Positions 24,561-36,411 of a stretch of DNA of 64,000 nucleotides are shown in pieces. Each line of letters starts with the position of its first letter. Positions within the stretch are counted from its first letter, which is position 1. A model generated the notes under the pieces. It was not told where the DNA came from and ran no database searches. It saw only the letters and a program-made list of their open reading frames with translations. The stretch is from Garcia nutans (taxonomy: Eukaryota > Streptophyta > Magnoliopsida > Malpighiales > Euphorbiaceae): positions 18,494,001 through 18,558,000 of the forward strand of contig CANTUV010000024.1 of NCBI GenBank assembly GCA_947685225.1. Reading direction: 5' to 3'. Position numbers and translations under genes: made by a program.

Positions 24561-24835
24561 CTAAACTTAGATTTTGATTCTTTTACTTCCTTTTATAGGA
24601 TTTTATTAGGAATCAAAATTACAATGTGAATAAGATTCCTAATATTATTCATACTCTACAAATATTTATTCAAATATAATAATTAAACTTGGATTATGAT
24701 TCTTTTACTCCCCCCCCCCCCCCCTCTTTTTTAAGGATTTTATCAAGAATCAAACTCATAACGTGAATAAGATTTCTAATACCATTTATACTCTACAAAT
24801 ATTTATCCAAATACAATACTTAATTATTATTTAGA
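24561..24835. repeat. Tandem duplication of about 120-145 bp with a C15 run
   Basis: The segment at about 24563-24683 (AAACTTAGATTTTGATTC...) recurs at about 24684-24830 (AAACTTGGATTATGATTC...). The second copy has 15 consecutive C (24710-24724) where the first reads TTCCTTTTA. The shared end is TACTCTACAAATATTTAT. Confidence 0.7.
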
Positions 24836-24955
24836 TCTTTTGGGTCCATGGGTCTTACCCATTTGTAATGGGTGAAACCAAATTAAAAAACCTACACCTC
24901 TCACTCGCGCTTGAAAGATCATACATGCGACCAGCATATTACGAGAGCTTTATCT

Positions 24956-24960
24956 TATAC
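24956..24960. other. Target-site duplication, left copy (TATAC)
   Basis: TATAC immediately precedes the LTR at 24961 and recurs at 39179-39183 immediately after the LTR at 36412-39178. This ties the two LTRs to one insertion. Confidence 0.85.
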
Positions 24961-27732
24961 TGTAGCACCCCTTCCCGACCTACGTGTGTAAGCTGAGTAG
25001 AGGCGCCACACTATCCTAATGTTGCTACCACTTTTACTTAGTCAAATTTTTGTTCCGATTTTTACAGAAATTTTGGCATAGTTTCGACTAAAAATTCAAT
25101 CCCAAGTGTCGACAAAACTGGTTTTTTTCTGGTTTTTGAAAATATTTTTTTTACACAAACCAATGCAAATAAAATCATTCTCAGTACACTTCCAATAAAT
25201 CCCCCTTATAACCTCAACTACAACCTGCAAAAAGGATTTACACTTCTAGTACAAAATAAAGTAAAGGTTTATTATGAAATACAGTAGATAAAATATTTGT
25301 TCACTATGCAACGGAAAGTAACAATATTTACAAATTCATATACATTAAAACTCAAGTTTTACAACACATAAAATTTATAGATGTTTGGCAGTCAGTCTTC
25401 GATCTTAAAGCCCACTATTCACTCTTCAAAATCTAGGCTCGACTCGGCCTAGAGGAACTCTCTGGTTCTTCCCTGTCACCAGCGCGAAGAATCACATTCG
25501 CGCTAAGCCAACGGCTTAGTGGTACAAACTACAGTGCTATGATGCTTTAATGCCATGCTAATGTCACACAATCAAGATTCAAGATCAATTCAAGAGAATA
25601 TTATATTTCACAATCTTACATTATTTAATAATTAATCAAAACATTCATGATTCACATTGAAAACAAAGACAAGCATGGGCCCACAAGACACTAATATGTT
25701 ATTCGAAGTTCAGAGTTACTGCTTTGGTCTATAATCACAATCATTAAGCCAGTAGGCGATATATATATCTCTATCCATTGATAGGGTAACAGACCAAGTC
25801 TCTTGGACCTCAACTCGGCTAAACTCGAGGAAATCCTCAACTCGGCAAAACTGTTATCTGTAACAGACCCAGTCTCTTGGACCTCAACCCGGATAAACCA
25901 AGGAGATCCTCAACCCGGCAAGACTGTTACTATAATTCACATTTCACATTTATCAACTGGAATTGGCTTACGACCCGGTCTTTTCACCTATCCAGTACTT
26001 TATAAGCATGCCACCAAACCCAGAACTCTGAAGGTTGAATAACAAATTAAACACAAAATTCTTTTCATTTATATCTTTATACATTTCTTTCTCAATTCAT
26101 TTCATTCTCATAAGCAAATTAGGCAACCATGCCTCAATCTTCTCATTTGCATCATCACATATTGCACATTTCACATTTCGTTATATTTCAAATCACATTA
26201 ATCAATTCATTATTCAAATGGATATAATCAATGACATTAACACATATTTTACATGCTCATCACAACATTCACATTATACCAAACATAACATTATTAATAT
26301 ACATCCACAATGCATTAGATTCCTTATCACATTTATAATCAAATATGTCTCAAGTCTCAATATCATATGAATGTATGCAATAATGTAGTTTGTACTTACC
26401 TTAAAACCAACTCACACCAATCTATACACTTACTCTTCCAAGAATCCTCAACACATAGGTTAGGGCAATTCAACCTCTTCACAACCTAATCCAAAAGGAA
26501 TATTAGCAAAATGACCATATGAATAGTAAATTCTGGTTTTAGACTCCACTTTATCCTTATTTTGAAACATTGTATAAAATAATCTACTTAACTAAAAACT
26601 CTAAAATTTTTAAAGAACTAAATCTTACATCTTAAAATCATTCCTTTAAAATTTCAGATCAAACTGAATACAAAATCTTGGTCAAATAGTTCACCCAACC
26701 AGACTGCTCCAATTGCCCTGCATCCTGGCAGCAGTTCTGAACTTTGTGAATTCCATGAATTAAATTCAATCAACGTGGTTCCAAATTATTTTTCTCAAAT
26801 ACTAGACTCACTAAGAAACAACATATCCAAAATTCAATTGGATATTGTTTTTCTACATTTTATTAAAAATCCCGAAAGATAGCTGTCTCAGTTAAGGTAC
26901 CTGCTGGAACAGGTCTACTAAAAATAATCTTTCCAAAGTCATAACCATTCCAAAATTGAATCAACATATTTTTCAGTCATTCTAGACTCATAGAGGCACA
27001 ACATATCAAAAATTCACTTCAACAACATTTTTCTATATTTAATTAAAAATCATAAAAGTCACAGCCTTTACTAATTGTAAAACAGAAAAAATTTCGCTAA
27101 ACACAACTCTTACTCTTCCATCACCAACACCAACCTAACTTCTTATCTTTAATTCCATTTCCATCACATACAAACACACCACAAGCATTCCTAACCATAT
27201 TATCAACAACACTTCATCAAACTCAAAAATAACTTCAAAAACAACAAGAGCAATCAAGAGAGAACTTACCAAAATAATGAAATTTCTTGAAATCCCAACT
27301 TGTTTATTTGAAATCTCCTTTGAATTTGATCTTAGAAAATCAAACTCTATCTTGCTCTCTTAACTTTGGAGTACCCGGCCAAGAAAAGAAAAAGAAGAAA
27401 AATGAAAAGGAAATTAAATTCAAAGTAAAAGTTCTCTTCTCTTTAAACCTCCACCAAGCAATCTAAAAAGAAAATTACTAAAATACTCTCTTCTATATAT
27501 CTTAACTCCCTTTTACTTATTTGTCCTTTTTAGTAATTTCATAAATAATCAAAATAAATATCTTCTTCCTTTGACCATCCATTTGACTTGTATATATGTT
27601 ATATATATATCCATATATACAACATATACACTCCTTTTTAAATTATTTTCTCTTTCCAATAACATATACATTTTAATTCAAATAAAACAACAATTATACT
27701 AAAACTTCTAGGGCACATTTTGGGATATTACA
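24961..27732 (-). repeat. 3' LTR (LTR A) of the first Tekay-like element
   Basis: Plus-strand ends TGTAGCACCCC...GGGATATTACA. It aligns end to end with 36412-39178 and more distantly with 52054-54797 and 59658-62402. It contains a promoter-like TATATA (27495 region, minus reading), plus-strand CTTACC at about 26396 and 27267 that are GGTAAG donors on the minus strand, and conserved CAACCCGGCAAGACTGTTAC blocks at about 25800-25930. The 111-residue frame at 26035-26370 plus also occurs in LTR B and is not a gene. Confidence 0.85.
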
Positions 27733-27748
27733 ATTCTTCCCCTCTAAA
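27733..27748 (-). promoter_or_regulatory. Polypurine tract of the first Tekay-like element
   Basis: On the minus strand TAGAGGGGAAGAATT directly abuts the 3' LTR, the position where plus-strand DNA synthesis is primed. Confidence 0.7.
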
Positions 27749-27778
27749 AAGAAATTTTATCCTCTAAATTACCTAATA

Positions 27779-29952
27779 TTATGTCTGAAACAGTTGAGGA
27801 TACTGATCTTGCATTGCTTGCTTGCTCTCCCAAGTTGCCTCTTCTCTCCCATGATTCTTCCATAGAACTTTCACCAATGGCACTTTCTTATTTCTCAATT
27901 CTTTCACTTCATGTTCCAAAATAGCAACTGGTTCTTCTTTAAATGTCAGATCCGAACTCACTTCAATGGATTCAATTGGCAAGATATGAGATGGATCCGA
28001 TCTATACCTCCGCAACATAGAAACATGGAATACATTATGAATTCTATCCAACTCAGGTGGCAAAGCAAGACGATAAGCAACTGGCCCAACTCTTTCTAGA
28101 ATTTTATATGGTCTAATAAAACGAGGACTCCGCTTCCCTCTACGACTAAATCTCAATATCTTTTTCCAAGGAGACACTTTCAAAAATACTTTATCTCCAA
28201 CATCAAATTCTATGTCTCTTCTCTTCAAATCTGAATAAGATTTCTGTCGATCTGAAGCTGTCTTTAACCGATCCCGAATTATCTTCACTTTCTCTTCAGT
28301 TTCTTTAACCAAATTAGGACCAATTAATTTGCCCTCTCCAATTTCATTCCAACATAGAGGCGTTCTACATCTTCTTCCATACAATGCCTCAAATGGTGCC
28401 ATGCCAATACTGGTTTGATGACTGTTGTTGTAAGCAAATTCTACAAGTGGCAAAAATCTGTCCCAACTTCCAGAGAAATCAATGACACAGCTTCTCAACA
28501 TATTCTCAATAATCTGTATCACTCTCTCTGACTTCCCATCTGTCTGCGGATGAAAAGCAGTGCTAAAGTGCAATCGAGAACCCAAAGCACCATGTAAACT
28601 CTTCCAAAATCTTGAAGTAAATCTAGGATCTCGATCAGACACTAAAGAAATTGGAACTCCATGCAACTTCACTATCTCACTAATATACAGCTCAGCCAAT
28701 TTCTCAAGTGAATAGTCCATCCGAACCGGAAGAAAATGAGCTGTCTTTGTCAACCTATCAACAATCACCCAAATAGCATCATGCTTCCTCTATGTCAAAG
28801 GTAAACCAGACACAAAATCCATTGTCACTCTCTCCCATTTCCATTCAGGCACTGATAAAGGTTGAAGCAACACTGTTGGAACTTGATGCTCAGCTTTCAC
28901 CCTCTGACAAGTGAGACACTTGGATACAAACTTCTCTATGTCTCTTTTCATACCTGACCACCAATAATGCTGTTTCAAATCATGGTACATCTTTGTATTT
29001 CCCGGATGTATAGCAAAAACCGACTGATGTGCTTCTTCTAAAATAATCTTTCTCAATTTAGCATCATCAGGAACACACAATCTATCCTTAAACCAAAGGC
29101 TACCATCACTTCTCACAAAGAAATCTCGGCTCTCCCCATTTTGGCAATCTGAAACAATCTTCTGAATTTTCTCATCTGTCAATTGAGCCTCCTTAATCTG
29201 ATCCAACAATACTGGTCTCAATTGCAACTGAGCCAACAATGCACCATCATCACATGCTTCAAAACTAGCATGTAACGCTCTCAACTCAACAAGCAACGAC
29301 AGCGAATAAACAGCCAAACCTGCCAGAGACTTCCGACTCAAGGCATCAGCAACTACATTCGTCTTACCAGGATGGTAATCAATCAAACAATCGTAGTCTT
29401 TAATCAGTTCTAACCATCGCCTTTGCCGAAGATTCAGCTCCTTTTGAACACCCAAATATTTCAAACTTTTGTGATCCATATAAATAAAACATTTCTCTCC
29501 ATACAAGTAGTGACGTCAAATCTTCAAAGCAAATACTATAGCTGCCAATTCCAGATCATGTGTTGGATAATTGAGCTCATGCGACTTCAACTGCCGAGAA
29601 GCATAAGCTACAACTTTACCCTCTTGCATCAAGACACATCCTAAACCATTATGTGAAGCATCACTATAAATTACATAAGGTTTATCTTCCACGGGTAAAG
29701 TAAGAACAGGAGCTTGAGTCAACATTTCTTTCAACTGAACAAATCTAGCTTGACACTAATCTGTCCATACAAATCTAATTCCCTTTCGAAGCAATCTGGT
29801 AAGTGGAGTAGCTATCGAAGAAAAACCTTTCACAAACCTTCGATAATAGCCTGCCAAACCCAGAAAACTTCTAACTTCAGTCACTGACTTTGGTGGACTC
29901 CAATTCAAAATGGCCTCGACTTTACTCGGATCAACTCTTATACCATCTGTTG
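27779..29952 (-). pseudogene. Broken 3' half of Tekay-like pol (RT end, RNase H, integrase)
   Basis: Reading leftward: the RT connection motif FLGLAGYYRRFV (29756-29952), an RNase H beginning YSDASHNGLGCVL (29516-29734), then RNase H end and integrase (28790-29506) with HHCC zinc-binding residues (HPGN...CLTCQ). The integrase core and C-terminus (27779-28768) hold SDRDPRF and the E of the D,D,E triad in GKSERV. The C-terminus LVKVLWKNHGREEATWE is chromodomain-like. Three in-frame stops interrupt it: TAG at 29756, TGA at 29516 and TAG at 28790. Against the copy at 54844-58262 the intact codons were CAG, TGG and CAG. At 29952 it is cut by the copia LTR. No polyprotein can be made. Confidence 0.85.
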
Positions 29953-31321
29953 TGTTAGTAAATCGAAAAAGGATCTGCAACCCTTGCCGCAGCGGAAAAC
30001 AAAAAAAAAATTTCTTTCGATTTGCTCACAGGATCCATGTGATCCATTTAGTTCGATAAAAGAGATTCAAAACTAACCTTTTTGCGTAGCTTCAAAATGA
30101 TTAACAGATGCTGCCTTCTGAAGACAAACACCCTCTAACGAAGTCCACACAAACGTACGCCGGTCTGAGTGCTAGCTCACCAACGGCAGTGGCTGAACTT
30201 TTCTTGCAAAAACGAAACTAGGGTTTTAGGTTTTTCCTCTTCTTCCGTTTTCTTTCAAAACGAAAATAATAATAAATATCATCAAGGCCTCTAGTCCTTT
30301 TAAAACCGTTTTAAAAGACCTTTCCTTGTTAAAACCCTAACTGTCCATATCCTATATGGACCCACGTTTTTAATAATTATTATCTAATAATAATTATTAT
30401 AACAATATTATTATTAATATCTAATAATAATAATAATACTAACAACAATAATAAAAATATAATTATTATTGTTTAAGTACAGCCTACGTTCTATGTGTGT
30501 GACCCGATAGGCTCATATTAACTGGTAGTGTATTTCAATCTCTATTGAAATGCACAAATCATAATTGGCCTCTAGCAAGACATTATGACTACCCAATTAA
30601 TCATGAGAATCATTATAAATGAAAACCTAAAATAGTACATGCATTAATCCCTTTGTCACACGATATCTAGTTTGAACATAAGTCATAGTAAATGTCATAC
30701 TTATATTGTCCAAACTTATGATTACTCGATCTCCAAGTTAACTGATAAACAAATAAGATTGATCTTATATCAACTTATTTGAGCACGGCCATGCATTTCT
30801 CAGTTGCACTTATCGAGGGGCCCAGAAGATATCTCTCTCATAGAGAGGGACAAATTCCATCTTGATTGTTCATTTTCCTCTACATAATTTATACCATGTT
30901 CAAGCATAACCTTTATAATTATCTAGTTACAGATAACGTTTGATCATGTCAAAACATAATATTCCTTATGTTGGAAACTATGACAATCTCAAGTCAAAGG
31001 ATTAAATGAAAACTATTATGAGATACACTTATGACATTAAACCATGAAGTGATATCTATGTGGGTCTATCCAATACACTGTTCTCTAACATGTATCCATA
31101 ATATTGATTTGTATCTTCATACCTATAATCATCTTATGATTATCAAATCAATATTACACTAGTTATATTTATTATTATCTCCATAACAATAATAAACCAG
31201 GGATATAATCATTATTATATATAACATGCAAACATAACAATGATAATAAAAACTTCTTTATTAATAACAAAATGAATAACATTAAGGTCCAAATCAATGG
31301 CCTAGGGCATATACACTAACA
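29953..31321 (-). repeat. 3' LTR of the copia element
   Basis: A 1369-bp LTR with ends TGTTAG...CTAACA, a perfect 6-bp inverted terminal repeat. The minus strand begins TGTTAGTGTATATGCCCTAG. An ATT/ATA-rich block occupies about 30370-30470. The length suits the Angela/TAR-type copia elements. Confidence 0.85.
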
Positions 31322-31334
31322 GTCTCCCACTTGC
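31322..31334 (-). promoter_or_regulatory. Copia polypurine tract
   Basis: GCAAGTGGGAGAC on the minus strand directly abuts the 3' LTR and overlaps nothing coding. Confidence 0.75.
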
Positions 31335-31341
31335 ACTAGGC

Positions 31342-34300
31342 CTAGACTAACAAATATCTCATGCCCATAGACCTAGTGTGCTGATCATGCTTGACCCGCG
31401 AGAGAGGTTTTGTCAATGGATCTGCTATGTTGTCATTTGTGTCAACTTTGCATATCTTGATATCACCTCTATCAATGATGTCTTGAATGAGGTGAAATCG
31501 CCTGAGTATATGCTTAGATTTCTGATGGGACCTTGGCTCTTTTGCTTGCGCTATGGCACCATTGTTGTCACAATAGATAGCCATAGGATTAGCAATGCTA
31601 GGCACCACTCCAAGCTCAGTGATGAATTTCTTCAGCCAAACTGCTTCCTTAGCTGCATCTGATGCTGCTATATACTCAGCTTCTGTTGTAGAATCTGCTA
31701 CTATACTCTGCTTGGAACTTTTCCAAGTAATGGCTCCACCATTCAATGTGAATACAAAACCTGACTGCGATTTGTAATCATCTATATCAGTTTGGAAACT
31801 AGCATCTGTGTAACCATTTACAACTAGCTCATCTTCCAAACCTCCATAAACCAAGAAAGCATCCTTAGTTCTTCTTAGATACTTAAGAATGTTCTTAACA
31901 GCTGTCCAGTGACCCTCACCAAGATCAGCTTGATATCTACTTGTTGTGCTCAAAGAATATGAGACATCAGGTCTAGTACATAGCATGGCATACATAATAG
32001 ATCCAATAGCAGAAGCATAAGGGATCTTATTCATTCTATCTCGCTCATCAGATGTCTTAGGACATTGATTCTTGCTAAGATGAATACCATGTGACATAGG
32101 CAAAAATCCCTTCTTGGAATCTTGCATGCTGAATCTCTTCAACACTTTGTCAATGTATGTACTTTGACTTAAGCCAATTATCCTTCTAGATCTATCTCTA
32201 TAGATCCTTATACCAAGGATATATGCAGCCTCACCCAAGTCCTTCATTGAAAAAGTATTCCCTAACCAATCTTTAACCTTTTGTAAAGTGGGGACATCAT
32301 TTCCAATGATCAATATGTCATCTACATATAGGACTAAGAACACGATAGCACTCCCACTAACCATCTTGTAAACACATGGTTCATCTTCATTTTGAATGAA
32401 ACCAAAGTTTTTAACTGTTTCATCAAAACAAAGATTCCAGCTTCGAGATGCTTGCTTCAATCCATAAATGGACCTTTGAAGCTTGCAAACCTTCCCAGAA
32501 TTCTCAGGATTTACAAAACCCTCAGGTTGTGTCATGTACACATCCTCGAGTAAATTTCCATTAAGGAAAGCAATTTTGACATCCATTTGCCATATCATAT
32601 AATCATAGTATGCAGCAATGGCAAGGAGAATCCTAATAGATTTAATCATAGCAACTGGAGAAAAGGTTTCATCATAGTCTATACCATGAGTTTGTTTGAA
32701 ACCTTTAGCAACCAACCTTGCTTTATAGGTTTGCACATTTCCATCCATGTCAATTTTCTTCTTGAAAACCCATTTGCAACCAATAGTCTTAATACCTTCG
32801 GGAGGATCAATTAAGGCCCAAACTTGGTTGTCAAACATGGACTGCATCTCAGAGTTCATGGCTCCAAGCCATTTCTCTGAATCTGGACCTGACACAGCTT
32901 CAAGATAGGTAGTTGGCTCATCTTGATCTATGAGCAAAACTTCACGACTTTCAGTCATGAGAAATCCATATCTCTCAGGCTGATGACGTGGTCTATCAGA
33001 TCTGCGCAGAACTTGTGTAACATTTTCAGTTTCCACAATGGCTTGTGGTTCTGAAATTGTTTCTACAGGCGGTTCAATATCTTCTTGTGGTTCTATAAAT
33101 TCATCTAATTGAACTGTACTCCCACTAGTTCTTTTAGAAATGAATTCTTTTTCCAAAAAGGTTCCATTTCGAGCAACAAACACTTTGTTCTCAGATGGAA
33201 TATAGAAATAATATCCTTTAGTTTCCTTAGGATATCCCACAAAGATACATTTAGCAGATTTTGGAGCTAACTTATCTGAAACTGGTCTTTTCACATAAGC
33301 TTCACAACCCCAAATCTTAAGAAAAGACAAACTAGGTGTTTTGCCAGTCCATATCTCATATGGCATCTTTTCAACTGCTTTAGATGGTACACGGTTTAAA
33401 ACAAAAGCAGCTGTCTCCATGGCATAACCCCAAAACGATAATGGAAGATCTGCTTGACTCATCATAGATCGAACCATATCTAATAAAGTTCGATTTCTTC
33501 TTTCAGAAACACCATTCCACTGTGGAGTTCCTGGAGGAGTTAATTGTGAAACAATTCCATAATTTCTTAGATGTTCGTCAAACTCTTGGCTCAAAAATTC
33601 ACCACCTCGATCAGATCGAAGTGCCTTAATAGTTTTACCAAGTTGATTTTGTACTTCATTTTGAAAAGTTTTGAACATTTCAAAAGCCTCATGCTTATGT
33701 TTCATTAGGTAGACATAGCCATACCTACTGAAATCATCAGTAAAAGTAATGAAGTAATTATATCCTCCTCTGGCACTAATGCTTAACGGGCCACATACAT
33801 CTGTATGTACTAGTCCAAGCAAGTCATTAGCCCTTTCACCTTGTCCGATGAAAGGATTCCTTGTCATTTTGCCAAGTAAACAAGATTCACATTTATCAAA
33901 TGATTCAAAATCAAATGAATCTAATAATCTATCTTGATGGAGTTTAGAAATGCGTTTCTCATTTATATGGCTAAGACGACAATGCCATAAAAATGTAGGG
34001 TTTAGGTCATTTGGCTTAATTCTTTTAGAGTTTATGTTATAAATATGATTCTCCCTAGAATCATCTAAGTCAAGGACATAAAGGCCATTAAAAGATCTTG
34101 CAATACCATAAAGCAAATCATCTTTATAAAAAATAGAACAGGTCTTATTTTTAATTAAAAATGAAAAACCTTCATCATCCAAAACTGAAACTGAAATAAG
34201 ATTCCTACTCAGAGTAGGAACATAATAGCAATTGTTCAAATTTAACAAAAAGCCATTAGGCATATGAAGTTCATAAGATCCTACAGCTAGTGCAGCAACT

Positions 34301-35316
34301 CTTGCTTTATTCCCAACTCGTAGGTCAACTTCGCCCCTTTTCAGTGATCTACTCCTTTTGAGTCCCTGCACATTTGTACAAATGTGAGAACCACATGCAG
34401 TATCCAATACCCATGAAGTAGAAGCAGATACGTTAATTTCTATAACATATATAACTGAAGATGTAGTCGCACTACCCTTCGATTTCTTCAATTCAGCCAA
34501 ATAAAGTGGGCAATTTCTTTTCCAATGCCCAAGCTCCTTGCAATGGAAACAAGTTCCTTCCTTAGGAACAGGTGCCTTGGGTTCTTTTGGCTTGGGCTGT
34601 CCCTTAGGCTTTGTAGCAACTGTTGCTTTACCCTTTGCCTTGACTTTCTTCTTCATAGGCTTACCCTTATTGACATTCAATACATGGGTAGCCTTAGTGG
34701 GCTTTTTGATATTCCCTTCAGCAGTTTTGAGCATACCATGTAGCTCAGGAATGGACTTTTCCATGTTGTTCATATTATAGTTCATAACAAAATGTGAAAA
34801 ACTGCTGGGCAAAGAATGAAGGATCAAATCCATGGAGAGTTCTAAACTCAAGGGATATCCAAGTCGGGCAAGGTGATCTATGTAGCCCTTCATTTTCAAA
34901 ACATGAGCGCTAACCGATTCGCCCTCTGACATCTTGCAGTCAAATAATGCAACAGCAGTGTCGAATCTATCCTGCCTAGCTTGCTGTTGGAAAGCTTGTT
35001 TGAGATGGACACTCATCTCATAAGCCTCCAAGTGTTCCAGATCCTTCTGAAGTTCTAGACACATAGTAGCAAGCATAAGACATCCAATGTCATTGGAATC
35101 ATCCATATGCTTCTTATGCTTGTTCTTATCAGCATTAGAAGCATTAGCAGGAGGTGGCTCAGGGATAGCTTCATCAAGCACATAGGACTTCTTTTCTTGT
35201 TTGAGAACAATTCTCAGGTTCCTAAACCAATCAACAAAATTAGTCCCATTCTCTTTCAGTTTTTCCTTCTCAAGGATGGATCGCAGTGATAAAGTGGAGT
35301 TATTGTTGGTAGCCAT
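31342..35316 (-). CDS. Ty1/copia Gag-Pol polyprotein, intact ORF
   Basis: A 1324-residue ORF without stop or frameshift. The start is the ATG at 35316 (MATNNN). Domains in order: Gag with a zinc knuckle CFHCKELGHWKRNC (residues 256-269); aspartic protease LDTACGS (D305); integrase with H445/H450/C476/C479 and catalytic D506, D569, E605 (D,D35,E spacing); reverse transcriptase with MDVKIAFLNG (about 911-920) and YVDD (997-1000); RNase H with YTDAS (D1171), TEAEY and YCDNNGA. The order protease-integrase-RT-RNase H defines Ty1/copia. The length is normal for an autonomous element, and the C-terminus is 20 bp from the LTR. The element lacks a 5' LTR, so it has no known promoter and probably cannot transpose. 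Angela/TAR-Tork affinity is suggested from RT wording only. Confidence 0.92.
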   Translation of the reverse strand: MATNNNSTLSLRSILEKEKLKENGTNFVDWFRNLRIVLKQEKKSYVLDEAIPEPPPANASNADKNKHKKHMDDSNDIGCLMLATMCLELQKDLEHLEAYEMSVHLKQAFQQQARQDRFDTAVALFDCKMSEGESVSAHVLKMKGYIDHLARLGYPLSLELSMDLILHSLPSSFSHFVMNYNMNNMEKSIPELHGMLKTAEGNIKKPTKATHVLNVNKGKPMKKKVKAKGKATVATKPKGQPKPKEPKAPVPKEGTCFHCKELGHWKRNCPLYLAELKKSKGSATTSSVIYVIEINVSASTSWVLDTACGSHICTNVQGLKRSRSLKRGEVDLRVGNKARVAALAVGSYELHMPNGFLLNLNNCYYVPTLSRNLISVSVLDDEGFSFLIKNKTCSIFYKDDLLYGIARSFNGLYVLDLDDSRENHIYNINSKRIKPNDLNPTFLWHCRLSHINEKRISKLHQDRLLDSFDFESFDKCESCLLGKMTRNPFIGQGERANDLLGLVHTDVCGPLSISARGGYNYFITFTDDFSRYGYVYLMKHKHEAFEMFKTFQNEVQNQLGKTIKALRSDRGGEFLSQEFDEHLRNYGIVSQLTPPGTPQWNGVSERRNRTLLDMVRSMMSQADLPLSFWGYAMETAAFVLNRVPSKAVEKMPYEIWTGKTPSLSFLKIWGCEAYVKRPVSDKLAPKSAKCIFVGYPKETKGYYFYIPSENKVFVARNGTFLEKEFISKRTSGSTVQLDEFIEPQEDIEPPVETISEPQAIVETENVTQVLRRSDRPRHQPERYGFLMTESREVLLIDQDEPTTYLEAVSGPDSEKWLGAMNSEMQSMFDNQVWALIDPPEGIKTIGCKWVFKKKIDMDGNVQTYKARLVAKGFKQTHGIDYDETFSPVAMIKSIRILLAIAAYYDYMIWQMDVKIAFLNGNLLEDVYMTQPEGFVNPENSGKVCKLQRSIYGLKQASRSWNLCFDETVKNFGFIQNEDEPCVYKMVSGSAIVFLVLYVDDILIIGNDVPTLQKVKDWLGNTFSMKDLGEAAYILGIRIYRDRSRRIIGLSQSTYIDKVLKRFSMQDSKKGFLPMSHGIHLSKNQCPKTSDERDRMNKIPYASAIGSIMYAMLCTRPDVSYSLSTTSRYQADLGEGHWTAVKNILKYLRRTKDAFLVYGGLEDELVVNGYTDASFQTDIDDYKSQSGFVFTLNGGAITWKSSKQSIVADSTTEAEYIAASDAAKEAVWLKKFITELGVVPSIANPMAIYCDNNGAIAQAKEPRSHQKSKHILRRFHLIQDIIDRGDIKICKVDTNDNIADPLTKPLSRVKHDQHTRSMGMRYLLV

Positions 35317-36411
35317 TTCAATCTACAAAATATGCAAATTTTAATTAATAAAAGGTGATAAGTAATTAAAATCCCACTAAAATATAACCCTCAATCATCA
35401 CAATGACATTTTAGTGGGCTAAGATCCAATTTTTACTTAATATTAAGTCATCTTTGGCATGACACTTAAAATCAAGTTATTATGGTAGGTAACCCCTTAC
35501 CAATTACATCACATGTAACTCTTAGATAATATGGGATCATGACATCATATGTCATAGCATGTTATACCCCATCTAATGCCTTAGGCCCAAAACTATTTTG
35601 ATAGCCTAATTAAGTCTAACAAATTTTAAACGCATGAGCATCACCATTACTCATCATATCTTACTAGGATAACCTAAAGTACTTTGCTTTGGCAAAATCT
35701 ACATTTAGGTGATCTTAGCCTTGATAAGTGTTTAAGATATGGATGGCATTAAAACTTAGATTAATAGTGAGGGTTCATTCCATTTAATTTTGAAAACATG
35801 TTAAAATTAACATTTATATATCATATCCCATATGCATACATAAACTATCAAACATGGCATCTCATACATATTCGATAAAAATAAACGTGACATAGTATGG
35901 CCAAACTAGATATGATCTTCATGAGACCAAATGAAGATCATATAGGCAACCCTAGGTGAAAAGAAAACCTATCTATTACAACATTTGTAATAGTACATTT
36001 CTTCATATCTTGAAAGGCAACTTCATCTCCATGGAATTTTCATCTTCTTCTCCAAGCTTGAGTCTTCATTATTACATTAATAATAAAACTAACTACTAAA
36101 CTAGTAATAATAAAGTTACAAAAATAAACGACACGTAGGCCGTATATACAATCCAAAGATATGAATAAACAAACACATAGGTCATAAAGCCATACTATGC
36201 ACCATGCCAAGACATCAAATAATCATAGCATATTCATCACCAACATGTTAAATAGAAACAAATATATTGACATTCTTAATGTCACGGTAACAAACTATAG
36301 GGCGCGAACATACGGCGGTCCCGCTAGCCGGTTAGCGGGCGGGGCTCCCGCTGGCCGGTCAGCGGGCGGGGTTCCGAAGGGGCAGAGCCATTAATCCAAT
36401 TAATTATTTTC
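35317..36411 (-). other. Copia leader region and deletion junction
   Basis: About 1.1 kb upstream of the copia ATG with no coding frame of note. It holds a GC-rich palindromic doublet (36320-36366). No LTR or PBS is present, and sequence passes straight into the gypsy LTR at about 36412. Confidence 0.6.
36320..36370. repeat. GC-rich 27-bp doublet of hairpins
   Basis: CCCGCTAGCCGGTTAGCGGG (36320-36339) recurs as CCCGCTGGCCGGTCAGCGGG (36347-36366). Each is a stem CCCGCT/AGCGGG around an inner GCCGGT or GCCGGTC core. In an otherwise AT-rich setting this suggests a structured RNA element of the copia leader, perhaps for dimerisation or packaging. Confidence 0.65.

Larger units (their letters stand above)
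29953..36411 (-). mobile_element. Ty1/copia element lacking its 5' LTR
   Basis: A minus-strand element inserted into the gypsy RT codons: the host sequence CCATCTGTTG breaks at 29952. The 3' LTR is 29953-31321, followed by the polypurine tract, a full-length polyprotein ORF and a leader of about 1.1 kb. No second LTR copy and no TGGTATCAGAGC primer site occurs before the gypsy LTR at 36412, so the 5' end was deleted. TGTTG (29948-29952) is the probable surviving target duplication. Confidence 0.85.

Noticed and set aside
26035..26370. Plus-strand 111-residue frame, repeated at 37485-37820
   Set aside because: It lies entirely inside the Tekay-like LTRs, is conserved only because the LTRs are copies, and is His/Ile/Asn-rich low-complexity with no domain.
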